DNA of 40,583 nucleotides from Gammaproteobacteria bacterium (lineage in GTDB: Bacteria; Pseudomonadota; Gammaproteobacteria; Chromatiales; Chromatiaceae). The stretch is from assembly GCA_011389885.1 (NCBI GenBank), contig JAABTK010000038.1, positions 1 through 40,583 of the forward strand, in the 5' to 3' direction. Position 1 is the first letter of the stretch. Each line of letters starts with the position of its first letter. Below are positions 1 through 7,823 of this stretch, one piece after another. The notes below the pieces were generated by a model. That model searched no databases and was not told where the DNA came from. It saw only the letters and a program-made list of their open reading frames with translations. Position numbers and translations under genes: made by a program.

Positions 1-20
1 GAGGACGGCACCGGGCCGTT

Positions 21-46
21 GGAGTACAGCCCTTGGGCTGTGCGGT
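21..46 (+). repeat. REP-like palindrome, copy 1
   Basis: The palindrome ACAGCCC-TT-GGGCTGT (26-41) is followed by GCGGT and preceded by GGAGT. The same unit recurs at 1168-1190 and 23953-23980, so it is a dispersed repeat. Its form (short stem plus conserved flank) is like REP elements. A REP-type transposase remnant lies at 21132-21290. Confidence 0.6.
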
Positions 47-115
47 TTGGAGCGCGTAAACCGAAACCGAAACCGCAAGTCCGGGAGCCTGAACCAGAGG
101 TTGGCACGGCCTCGG

Positions 116-185
116 CCGGACTAAAGTCCGGGCTCCAAACAGTGGAGTCCGGACTTCAGTCCGGCAGCGGCAGCGGCAGCGGCAG
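116..185. repeat. Imperfect 21-bp inverted repeat followed by CGGCAG tandem repeat
   Basis: Arms 116-136 and 144-164 are inverted copies with about two mismatches around a 7-base loop. Both contain AGTCCGG motifs. Positions 165-185 are a short CGGCAG/CAGCGG tandem run. No coding role is apparent; it belongs to the repeat-rich left end. Confidence 0.6.
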
Positions 186-203
186 AGGACACCCAAGTTC
201 ACT

Positions 204-306
204 GGTTCCCAGGCTCTGCCTGGGAACCGGATGCACGAAGCTCTGCTTCGCGAGGGTTTCGGCAGGCAGAGCCTGTCGGAACGCATTCCCAGGCGGAGCC
301 TGGGAA
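204..306. repeat. Array of four GC-core hairpins (CTGGGAAC-type repeat)
   Basis: Four consecutive hairpins can be read. GGTTCCCAGGC/GCCTGGGAACC with loop TCT is at 204-228. CGAAGC-TCT-GCTTCG is at 236-250. CGGCAGGC-AGA-GCCTGTCG is at 260-278. TTCCCAGGC-GGA-GCCTGGGAA is at 286-306. All have a GC-NNN-GC core with a three-base loop, which suggests one composite repeat element and not chance palindromes. The open frames across it are not convincing as genes. Confidence 0.65.
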
Positions 307-439
307 CGAGGGAGACAGAAACAGAAACAAGCGGACACCCAAGTTTTCCCCAAGTTTTCTCGGCCCAGGCGCTGTTTGACACCTTGTTGGCGTTCCGGGG
401 GCTGACTGACGCTCCCCCTGGTCTGACTCCCCATGCACA

Positions 440-690
440 CTTCAGGGAAAAGGCAGGAACAGGCGGCGTAGCGGCGGGTGCGTCAACCCCCCGGAAGAAC
501 ACGCAAGCGTCGCAATGGCTTCCACGGCCGAGGATGCGTAAAGCCCTGGTCATGAGGGGCAAGGGGACACCCATTGCGCCGGGCGAAGCCGGCGCCAAAT
601 CAGGAGATGAAAGCCCTCCAGGCGGAAAGGGCTAGCAACCCGCCCTCGCCCCGAGTCATGGGCCGGTGATCGCAAGGTCTCCGGTTAAGC
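440..690 (+). other. Possible group II intron 5' fragment (tentative)
   Basis: The stretch around 585-680 contains GGGCGAAGCC, GGAGATGAAAGCCCTCC, GGGCTAGCAACC and CGAGTCATG. By memory these resemble domain-I segments of bacterial group II introns. No intron-encoded reverse transcriptase and no domain V/VI hairpin are seen. If real, it is a truncated 5' piece abutting the transposase remnant at 691. No convincing protein is encoded here. Confidence 0.3.
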
Positions 691-849
691 GGCGCACGCT
701 GGGGCCTGGAGCGGGCCGAAGCGATCCTGCGGCTACGCTCGCTCAAGGCCAGCGGTGATCTTGACGCCTATTTGGATTATCACTTCGAGCAGGAGCGAGG
801 GCGAAACTATCCGAAAACGCGCATGCCCCTGCTCGAAGAGGCGGCGTGA
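691..849 (+). pseudogene. ISKra4-type transposase, C-terminal remnant
   Basis: An open stretch of about 52 codons reads [18 protein letters not shown] followed by [15 protein letters not shown] and ends at TGA 847-849. This matches my memory of the extreme C-terminus of ISKra4-family transposases (GARWGL..AEA.L.LR.L..SGD.D.Y...H..QE). It has no start. Upstream sequence in another frame (DRKVSG, about 667-684) suggests a frameshift just before it. The rest of the transposase is absent, so it is a dead insertion-sequence fragment. Confidence 0.6.
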
Positions 850-1167
850 TCCGGCCTCTTGATGCCGTTGGGGTTGCGGATGCTAAGTGGTTGACCTTGG
901 GTTTTGAGCCGTCGTTACCGAAGAGCCGCACCCTTCTCAAAAGGAATGGCGGCCTTGATCATCGTTCCGGCCACCTTAGGCCGCTCAGGACGAACGCGCC
1001 GCCGTAAGCGGTTGATTCTACGCGCCAACGCGACCTATCTAACGCACTTATTTCAGGGTATTGGCCGGATGGATGACCAAGGCCGGAATGGTGAACGATG
1101 CCCCCTCGACCCCAGGCTCCAGCGCCGCTGCCGAGCCAAGCGCAAGCGCAAGCGGTGAGGCTTCATT
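850..1167. other. Non-coding stretch, nothing recognised
   Basis: About 320 bases lie between the transposase remnant and the next REP-like copy. Short open frames exist on the plus strand but show no Shine-Dalgarno, family motif or plausible composition. I see no RNA gene or clear hairpin. Confidence 0.4.
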
Positions 1168-1190
1168 ACAGCCCTCGGACTGTGCGGTTC
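1168..1190 (+). repeat. REP-like palindrome, copy 2
   Basis: ACAGCCCTCGGACTGT followed by GCGGTTC is a near copy of the elements at 21-46 and 23953-23980. One stem base differs. Confidence 0.55.
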
Positions 1191-1193
1191 TTA

Positions 1194-1246
1194 TCTGCGT
1201 CCATCGGTGTTTATCTGTGGTTCAACTTGGTGTTGGGTGCTTAGGC
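1194..1246 (-). repeat. 'CCACAGATAAACAC' dispersed repeat, inverted copy
   Basis: Read on the minus strand this is GCCTAAGCACC, AACACCAAGTT, then AACCACAGATAAACACCGAT. It matches 40215-40266 on the plus strand, including the adjoining CTAAGCA unit. The two copies lie in opposite orientation near the two ends of the window. Confidence 0.65.
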
Positions 1247-1267
1247 GAAAGAAGCCCCCACGCCCGG

Positions 1268-2617
1268 CTAAAGCCTCAACCTCCGCAGCAACCCGCGCAG
1301 CACCCCCGGTAGTTTGCGCTCGGTGCGCCCGGCCAGGGGGCGGCGGGTCGGGTCGCCCGGTTCCAGGGCCTGGATATGCTGTTGGACGGCGGCGAATTCC
1401 GCGCGGATCTGGCGCAGGTCGTGGTCGTTCATGTCCTGGATGTCCATTTCGTCCAAGGCGTTGCGGGCCGCCTTGAGGCTGCTCAGCACCCGGTGGGTCC
1501 CGAGCAGGCGTTGTTGATTGCCCTTAAGGGTATCGCTCAGGCCGATGGCGGCTCGGGCGATGGTGTCGGCTTGGGCGGCATCGCCCAGCCAGGGGCGGAT
1601 TCGCCCGGCTAGCGGCTTGTCTACCGCCAGATTCTGACCGGCCGCCTGGCGTTCCGTCAGGCCGCGGTCCTCCGCCAGGGTGCGAAGCACCCATTGACGC
1701 ACGGCCGCCGGCATCGGTTCGGTGAAGGGAAAGTAATGGCCGATGTTGGCGTCCAGCCTGGGTTCGGCGCGGATCATCGCGAACCCGATGAGCCGCCACA
1801 GGTCGGCGAGGTGGGGCGGCTTGAGTACGGTCAATTGGGCATAGAGGTCGCGAAAGCGCCTTTCCGCCTCGGCGATCAGGCGGAAATGGCTCGGCTCGCC
1901 GATCCAGCTCAAATAGGCCTCGGCCAGTTCGAGTTCCCCAAGTTCGGTGTCGATCTCTGCGGCGTCGGCAAAACGGTAGGCCGCCATCACCCGCTCGCGG
2001 CTCAGGTCGCGGGCGTGCTGGCGCAGCTTCAGGCGGCGGTTGATCCAGCTATAGTCCAGCTTGAGATCGGGGGCCATTTGCAGCGCCGCCTCGATGTACT
2101 CCAGTTTTTCGTTGTCGATGCCCGCCGGCAGCACCGCCGCCCGCACGCTCAGCAGGTGTCCGTAGCGCCCCGGATCCTGCCCCGCCAGCTCCCGCAGGGC
2201 CGCCAACCGCCGGTTGCCGTTCACCACCAGGCCATCACGCCGGATCAGCAGGGGCTCGGTCTGGCGGCCGTGCTTCTCCAGCTCGTGGTAAATGGGGCCG
2301 TCGGGGTCCTGCGCCTTTTCGATGAGCAGGCCGTGGAGCAGTTGCTGGACCTCCTGGCCCTCGCCCTCGGCCTTCAGCCTTTGCAGCGGCCTGCCCAGGC
2401 CATCCGCCGCGTCCGCCAGCTCGGAGAGGATGCGACCATTGTCCGCCCGGTAGACCAGCACCTCCGCTGGCAACTGCGCCACCGGCAGCTCCAGATAGCC
2501 CTCCTCGGAGGGCACGAAGTGAGTGCCCTCCGCGGCCTCGGTCAGCGCCCGTTCGATGCTTTCGGTGCGCGCCGTCTCGGGCGGCGGCGCGGCGATCTGT
2601 TGTCGTCTCTGCCCCAT
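1268..2617 (-). CDS. ParB/sulfiredoxin-fold domain protein (orphan)
   Basis: A 449-residue soluble protein. Residues about 121-143 (EPLLIRRDGL, then VVNGNRRLAALREL) match the ParB-like nuclease/Srx core, where a polar-rich G-N-R-R-L-x-A loop binds nucleotide. The N-terminal 45-60 region (LPVAQLPAEVLVY) fits the first strand of that fold. The remaining 300 residues are helical, Arg/Leu-rich and unrecognised. There is no HTH typical of chromosomal ParB and no parA neighbour, so a segregation role is unlikely. Related orphan ParB-like proteins occur in mobile and defence islands, and this one lies beside insertion-sequence and repeat debris. The start ATG at 2617 has only a weak ribosome-binding sequence. 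Function is unassigned. Confidence 0.7.
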   Translation of the reverse strand: MGQRRQQIAAPPPETARTESIERALTEAAEGTHFVPSEEGYLELPVAQLPAEVLVYRADNGRILSELADAADGLGRPLQRLKAEGEGQEVQQLLHGLLIEKAQDPDGPIYHELEKHGRQTEPLLIRRDGLVVNGNRRLAALRELAGQDPGRYGHLLSVRAAVLPAGIDNEKLEYIEAALQMAPDLKLDYSWINRRLKLRQHARDLSRERVMAAYRFADAAEIDTELGELELAEAYLSWIGEPSHFRLIAEAERRFRDLYAQLTVLKPPHLADLWRLIGFAMIRAEPRLDANIGHYFPFTEPMPAAVRQWVLRTLAEDRGLTERQAAGQNLAVDKPLAGRIRPWLGDAAQADTIARAAIGLSDTLKGNQQRLLGTHRVLSSLKAARNALDEMDIQDMNDHDLRQIRAEFAAVQQHIQALEPGDPTRRPLAGRTERKLPGVLRGLLRRLRL

Positions 2618-2711
2618 GCGGATTCAACCTATTTTGAATAACCCCTTGATATATCCCCCAAACGCATGCAGTTCATGCAATGACCCATGAAAACAGCGGA
2701 AGGAGAAACCT

Positions 2712-3230
2712 ATGCATGCATTGTTTGTCACAGCCGACCATTTCGAAGACGTCGAGCTGACCAGCCCCCAGGCGGTGCTGGAGAAGCACGGCTATCAGTA
2801 TGACATCGCCGCCCCCAAGCGGGGAACGGTGACCGGCAAGAAGGGCGTCCAAGTCGAGGCCAATCTGGCGCTGAATGCGGTCAAGCCCGAGGACTACGAG
2901 CTGCTGATCCTGCCCGGCGGCAAGGCCCCGGCGGAGCTGCGCGAGCACCCCGCCGCCCTGGCCATCGCCCGCGAGTTCCTGAAGGCGGACAAGGCCATTG
3001 CCGCCATCTGCCACGGCCCCCAGGTGTTGATCTCCACCGGCCTGATGCGGGGCCGCACCGCCACCGCCTACCCTGAGGTGGGGCCTGAGCTGGAACAGGC
3101 CGGGGTGCATTACCTGGACGAAGAGGTGGTGCTCGACGGCAACCTGATCACCTCCCGCACGCCGGACGACCTACCGGCCTTTGAGCGCGAATTCCTGCGC
3201 AAGCTTGACCCCACCGACGACAAACCCTAA
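2712..3230 (+). CDS. DJ-1/PfpI family protein
   Basis: A 172-residue single-domain protein of the type I glutamine-amidotransferase-like DJ-1/PfpI superfamily. The nucleophile elbow AAICHGPQ gives Cys100 followed by His101. The acidic partner is Glu12 in the N-terminal FEDVEL loop. LLILPGGKAP is the typical glycine turn. Members such as PfpI, YhbO and YajL act as proteases or as deglycases/chaperones repairing glycated or oxidatively damaged proteins. Which activity applies here cannot be read from the sequence. A strong GGAAGGAG lies 7 bases before the ATG. The gene stands alone, upstream of xfp and about 170 bases from it, so the two are possibly but not necessarily cotranscribed. Confidence 0.85.
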   Translation: MHALFVTADHFEDVELTSPQAVLEKHGYQYDIAAPKRGTVTGKKGVQVEANLALNAVKPEDYELLILPGGKAPAELREHPAALAIAREFLKADKAIAAICHGPQVLISTGLMRGRTATAYPEVGPELEQAGVHYLDEEVVLDGNLITSRTPDDLPAFEREFLRKLDPTDDKP

Positions 3231-3311
3231 TACGCGACATTTGCCTGCAACAGAGCGGCCCTAAGCTGGCGTGAACGGCGCCGCCGGCCGTTCGAGCCCC
3301 GCCGATATCGG

Positions 3312-3373
3312 AAGGCGACGCCTTTGCCGCCCCACGCAAGGGCGTTGTCGCCCTTGCCCGCCGGGGCATTTTT
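3312..3373 (+). promoter_or_regulatory. Leader hairpins upstream of phosphoketolase
   Basis: The xfp leader holds AAGGCG-A-CGCCTT (3312-3324) and a 9-bp hairpin GCAAGGGCG-TTGT-CGCCCTTGC (3336-3357). A T-run follows at 3369-3373, 26 bases before the ATG. The arrangement could be an attenuator or an mRNA-stabilising leader. The distance from stem to T-run is too long for a classical terminator. Confidence 0.35.
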
Positions 3374-3398
3374 GCATCCCATTTCGAAGGAAGCCGCC

Positions 3399-5792
3399 AT
3401 GAACGACCTGAGCAGTGCCGTGATCGAGACCGCCACCCCGCTGAACGCCGACGCCCTGGAGTGGATGGACGCCTGGTGGCGGGCGGCCAATTATCTTTCC
3501 GTGGGCCAAATCTACCTAATGGACAACCCATTGCTGCGGCGCAGCCTGGAGGGCATCCATGTAAAGCCGCGGCTGCTCGGCCACTGGGGCACCACGCCGG
3601 GGCTGAACTTTATTTATGTACACCTGAATCGCCTGATCAGGGAACAGGACCTGGACATGATCTACCTCTGCGGTCCCGGCCACGGCGGCCCGGCCATGGT
3701 GGCCAACGCCTGGCTGGAGGGGACCTACAGCGAGATCTACCCCGACATCTCGCTGGACGCGGAGGGCATGGGCAAGCTATTCAAGCAGTTCTCCTTCCCC
3801 GGCGGCGTGCCCAGCCATGTGGCGCCGGAGACCCCGGGCTCCATCCACGAGGGCGGCGAGCTGGGCTATGCCCTGTCCCACGCCTTCGGCGCGGTGCTGG
3901 ACAACCCGGACCTAATCGCCGCCTGCGTGGTGGGCGACGGCGAGGCCGAAACCGGCCCGCTGGCCGCCTCCTGGCACTCCAACAAATTCCTCAACCCGGC
4001 TACCGACGGCGCCGTGCTGCCGATCCTGCACCTCAACGGCTACAAAATCGCCAACCCCGCGATCTTGGCGCGCATGCCGGAGGCCGAGTTGGCGGACCTG
4101 CTGCGCGGCTATGGCTACCAGCCCCGGTTCGTGGACGCCGACGCCGATCACGCCGAGCCGGCCCATCAGCGCATGGCCGCCACCCTGGACCAAGTCTGCG
4201 GCGAGATTCGCGCCATCCAGCAGCAGGCCCGCAGCGGCGAACAGCCGGGGCGCCCGCAATGGCCCATGATCGTGCTGCGCAGCCCCAAGGGCTGGACCGG
4301 CCCCAAGGAGATCGACGGCAAGAAGGTGGAGGGTTTTTGGCGCGCCCATCAGGTGCCCTTTAGCGACGTGCGCAACCACCCAGAACGCCTGGGCCTGCTG
4401 GAGCAGTGGCTGAAGAGCTACCGCCCGCAAGAGCTGTTCGACGAAACGGGCGCGCCGCGCCCCGAGCTGCGTCAATTGGCCCCCCAAGGCCAGCGCCGCA
4501 TCTCCGCCAACCCGCACGCCAATGGCGGCTGCCTCCTGAAGCCGCTGCGCATGCCCGACTATACGGACTATGCGGTGGCGGTGGAACGCCCCGGCGTGAG
4601 CACCGCCGAATCCACCCGGGTGCTGGGCGGCTTCCTGCGCGACGTAATGAAAAAGAACATGCAGAACTTCCGCGTGGTGGGGCCGGACGAGACCGCCTCC
4701 AACCGCCTCGGCGACCTGTTCGAGGTCACCGGCCGCGCCTGGATGGATGAGATTCTGCCCGAGGACGAGGGGCTGTCCAAAGACGGCCGGGTGATGGAAA
4801 TCCTCAGCGAGCACACCTGCCAAGGCTGGCTGGAGGGCTACCTGCTCACCGGCCGCCACGGCTTCTTCTCCTGCTACGAGGCCTTTATCCACATCGTGGA
4901 CTCCATGTTCAACCAGCACGCCAAGTGGCTCAAGACCACCGCCGATATCCCCTGGCGGCGGCCCATCGCCTCGTTGAACTATCTGCTCACCTCCCATGTC
5001 TGGCGCCAGGATCACAACGGCTTCAGCCACCAGGACCCCGGCTTCATCGACCATGTGGTGAACAAAAAGGCCGAGGTGATTCGGGTCTACCTGCCGCCCG
5101 ACGCCAACACCCTGCTCTCGGTCACCGACCACTGCCTGCGCTCGCGCCACTATGTCAACGTCATCGTGGCCGGCAAGCAGCCCCAGCTCCAGTTCCTGAA
5201 CATGGACCAGGCGGTAAAGCACTGCGAGGCCGGCCTCGGCATTTGGGAGTGGGCCAGCAACGACCGCGGCGGCGAACCCGACGTGGTGATGGCCTGCGCC
5301 GGCGACGTGCCCACCCTGGAGACCCTGGCCGCGGTGGACATCCTGCGCCAGGAGATGCCGGAGCTGAAGGTGCGGGTGGTGAATATCGTCAACCTGATGA
5401 AGCTGCAATCCCCCGAGGAGCACCCGCATGGCCTCTCCGAGCGCGACTTCGATCACCTCTTCACCACCGACAAGCCGGTGATCTTCGCCTACCACGGCTA
5501 CCCCTGGTTGATCCATCGCCTGACCTACCGCCGCACCAACCACAACAACCTGCATGTGCGCGGCTACAAGGAGGAGGGCAGCACCACCACGCCGTTCGAC
5601 ATGGCGGTAATGAACGACCTCGACCGCTTCCACCTGGTGCGCGACGTGATGGACCGCGTACCCGCGGCCCAGCCCCAGGCGGCCTACATCAAACAAAAGA
5701 TGCACGAACGCCTGGTGGACCACTGGGAATACGTCACCAGCCGCGGCGAAGACAGGCCCGAGATCCGCGAATGGGTATGGCCCCACGGCTGA
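3399..5792 (+). CDS. xfp: Xylulose-5-phosphate/fructose-6-phosphate phosphoketolase
   Basis: A thiamine-diphosphate enzyme that cleaves xylulose 5-phosphate or fructose 6-phosphate with phosphate. It yields acetyl phosphate plus glyceraldehyde 3-phosphate or erythrose 4-phosphate. The ATG at 3399 was chosen because CGAAGGAAG lies just upstream and it gives 797 residues, the family's usual size; an upstream in-frame start would add 25 atypical residues. Visible motifs are GHWGTTPG (61-68), GPGHGGPA (92-99) and the cofactor motif [11 protein letters not shown] (179-189) with the distal Asn in [10 protein letters not shown]. The C-terminal region [23 protein letters not shown] is cut here to its hallmark pieces: [14 protein letters not shown] near residue 725 is strongly conserved. 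No acetate kinase or phosphotransacetylase gene is adjacent, so the acetyl-phosphate sink is elsewhere. Confidence 0.97.
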   Translation: MNDLSSAVIETATPLNADALEWMDAWWRAANYLSVGQIYLMDNPLLRRSLEGIHVKPRLLGHWGTTPGLNFIYVHLNRLIREQDLDMIYLCGPGHGGPAMVANAWLEGTYSEIYPDISLDAEGMGKLFKQFSFPGGVPSHVAPETPGSIHEGGELGYALSHAFGAVLDNPDLIAACVVGDGEAETGPLAASWHSNKFLNPATDGAVLPILHLNGYKIANPAILARMPEAELADLLRGYGYQPRFVDADADHAEPAHQRMAATLDQVCGEIRAIQQQARSGEQPGRPQWPMIVLRSPKGWTGPKEIDGKKVEGFWRAHQVPFSDVRNHPERLGLLEQWLKSYRPQELFDETGAPRPELRQLAPQGQRRISANPHANGGCLLKPLRMPDYTDYAVAVERPGVSTAESTRVLGGFLRDVMKKNMQNFRVVGPDETASNRLGDLFEVTGRAWMDEILPEDEGLSKDGRVMEILSEHTCQGWLEGYLLTGRHGFFSCYEAFIHIVDSMFNQHAKWLKTTADIPWRRPIASLNYLLTSHVWRQDHNGFSHQDPGFIDHVVNKKAEVIRVYLPPDANTLLSVTDHCLRSRHYVNVIVAGKQPQLQFLNMDQAVKHCEAGLGIWEWASNDRGGEPDVVMACAGDVPTLETLAAVDILRQEMPELKVRVVNIVNLMKLQSPEEHPHGLSERDFDHLFTTDKPVIFAYHGYPWLIHRLTYRRTNHNNLHVRGYKEEGSTTTPFDMAVMNDLDRFHLVRDVMDRVPAAQPQAAYIKQKMHERLVDHWEYVTSRGEDRPEIREWVWPHG

Positions 5793-5804
5793 GCCCGGCA
5801 GCTC

Positions 5805-5870
5805 GGATGGGCAAAGGCGCTCCCCCGGTCATTGGCCTTGGTCGCGATCTATCAGCGCCGCGCCCATCAC
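5805..5870 (+). repeat. 66-bp hairpin element, copy 1
   Basis: It begins GGATGGGCAAAGGCGCTCCC and ends TCAGCGCCGCGCCCATCAC. The ends form an imperfect inverted repeat (GATGGGC...GGCGCT versus AGCGCC...GCCCATC) around a variable middle. Copies occur at 40274-40339 (same strand) and 24207-24270 (opposite strand). Confidence 0.65.
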
Positions 5871-5992
5871 AAAACCTTTTCTTCTTTACGCTTAGCGCAA
5901 AAAAAGGGCACGCATTCTATGCCGGAGATCAAAGCCAGAAGCTGGCGAACCCTGCGCTCGAATCATTGCCCGATTTCGACAGCCTAGCTCCG

Positions 5993-6063
5993 CTCGCCCC
6001 GGCTGAAGCCGCAGCCTCCGGGGGAGGGCGCTTTGGGGATCGAGGCTTTGGCCGGGCTTGGTT
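5993..6063 (+). repeat. GC-rich dispersed repeat, copy 1
   Basis: GGCTGAAGCCGCAGCCTCC followed by GGGGAGGGCGCTTTGGG and GGCTTTGGCCGGGCTTGG is clearly similar to 40098-40163. It lies in the xfp to 6157 gap and has no coding signal. Confidence 0.5.
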
Positions 6064-6110
6064 GCTGCGATCCATCGAAATCCAAGCCGTAGTCTTGATG
6101 TCCGCACAAA

Positions 6111-6135
6111 AAAAGCCCCGCCGAGCGGGGCTTTT
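6111..6135 (-). terminator. Rho-independent terminator
   Basis: A perfect 11-bp stem, AAAAGCCCCGC with loop CGA and GCGGGGCTTTT, lies 21 bases beyond the stop of the minus-strand gene at 6157. It is flanked by A/T runs on both sides, so it can also stop plus-strand readthrough from xfp. Confidence 0.85.
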
Positions 6136-6156
6136 CCGGGCGGAGAGGGGTCGGGA

Positions 6157-7146
<990 letters not shown>

Positions 7147-7566
7147 TGGATAAAGTCTCCCGAAGTGTTGGCCCCCTTGGGGGCGAAAAGATCGACCGCC
7201 CGACTCCGCTTGTATACGGAACCCTTCACAGAGCGGCCCTCAACCCGGCCTCGCAATAGATGAAAAGGCCGGTTTGTTCGAGGGTAGGGCGATTTTAAAG
7301 GAATCCGGGCCGGGGTTCAGCAACCGAGTTCTCAAAATCGGAGTGACCGGGCGTTCACGCCATTGCACCCGACCCTTCTTCCGCCTCCCATCCCGCCTCG
7401 TGGAGGACAATTTACCCAGAGTAGGAATGGAGCGGTCAACTGCTATTTTCAGAATTTAAACATCAGTTAAGACTCGCTCGGTAAGGTGCATAACCAGAGG
7501 ACGGGAGAGACCCGAATCCCGTTCCCATCAAAGGCAGTACAAACCGAAACACAGGAGGCGGCCGGC

Positions 7567-7814
7567 ATGAAGCCCCCATCCCCCTAACCGCCGGGGCGCT
7601 GCTGCTCGGCGCAATGGACCTGAGCACGGTCCAGGCCTACGAGCTGCGGTCCGACCGCAGCCTGATCTCCGATCCGAACCAGACCATCACACCCCAGGCC
7701 TATCTCGACACGCCAGTGGAGGGCGACCTCTACCTGGCCATGAAGCCTTACGGACAGCCCCGCCCCGGTGGCCGCTGCTATCGCCTAAAGGCCCGGGCGG
7801 GAGCCCGGGCCTGA
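7567..7814 (+). pseudogene. Small secreted protein gene with a C-run frameshift
   Basis: A perfect Shine-Dalgarno AGGAGG (7553-7558) sits 8 bases before ATG 7567, but that frame stops after 6 codons at TAA 7585-7587. Adding one C to the C5 run at 7573-7577 gives MKPPIPLTAGALLLGAMDLS, a signal-peptide-like start. It then runs through QAYELRSDRS to the TGA at 7812-7814, for about 82 residues. The alternative is that translation starts at the internal ATG 7614, giving 66 residues, but that has no ribosome site. It is either a real frameshift, phase variation in a homopolymer, or a sequencing error. The mature part is unrecognised. The gene converges on the collagen-like gene. Confidence 0.55.
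7789..7812 (-). terminator. Hairpin terminator between convergent genes
   Basis: A 10-bp perfect stem, AGGCCCGGGC with loop GGGA and GCCCGGGCCT, lies just beyond the stop of the collagen-like gene (7824). On the minus strand it is followed by TTTAGG, a poor U-tract. It overlaps the last codons of the convergent small gene. Confidence 0.5.
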
Positions 7815-7823
7815 TTGCAGCCG

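Noticed and set aside
231-635. 134-residue plus-strand frame at the left end
   Set aside because: It runs through the hairpin array and the intron-like stretch, and its sequence is just translated repeat.
1694-2641. 315-residue plus-strand frame opposite the ParB-like gene
   Set aside because: Gln/Val/Gly-rich with no recognisable domain; the minus-strand frame carries the ParB-like motif.
3912-5786. 624-residue open frame antisense to xfp
   Set aside because: Composition is Gly/Val/His/Ala-rich without motifs. It is the antisense shadow of a GC-rich gene whose plus-strand reading is an unmistakable phosphoketolase.
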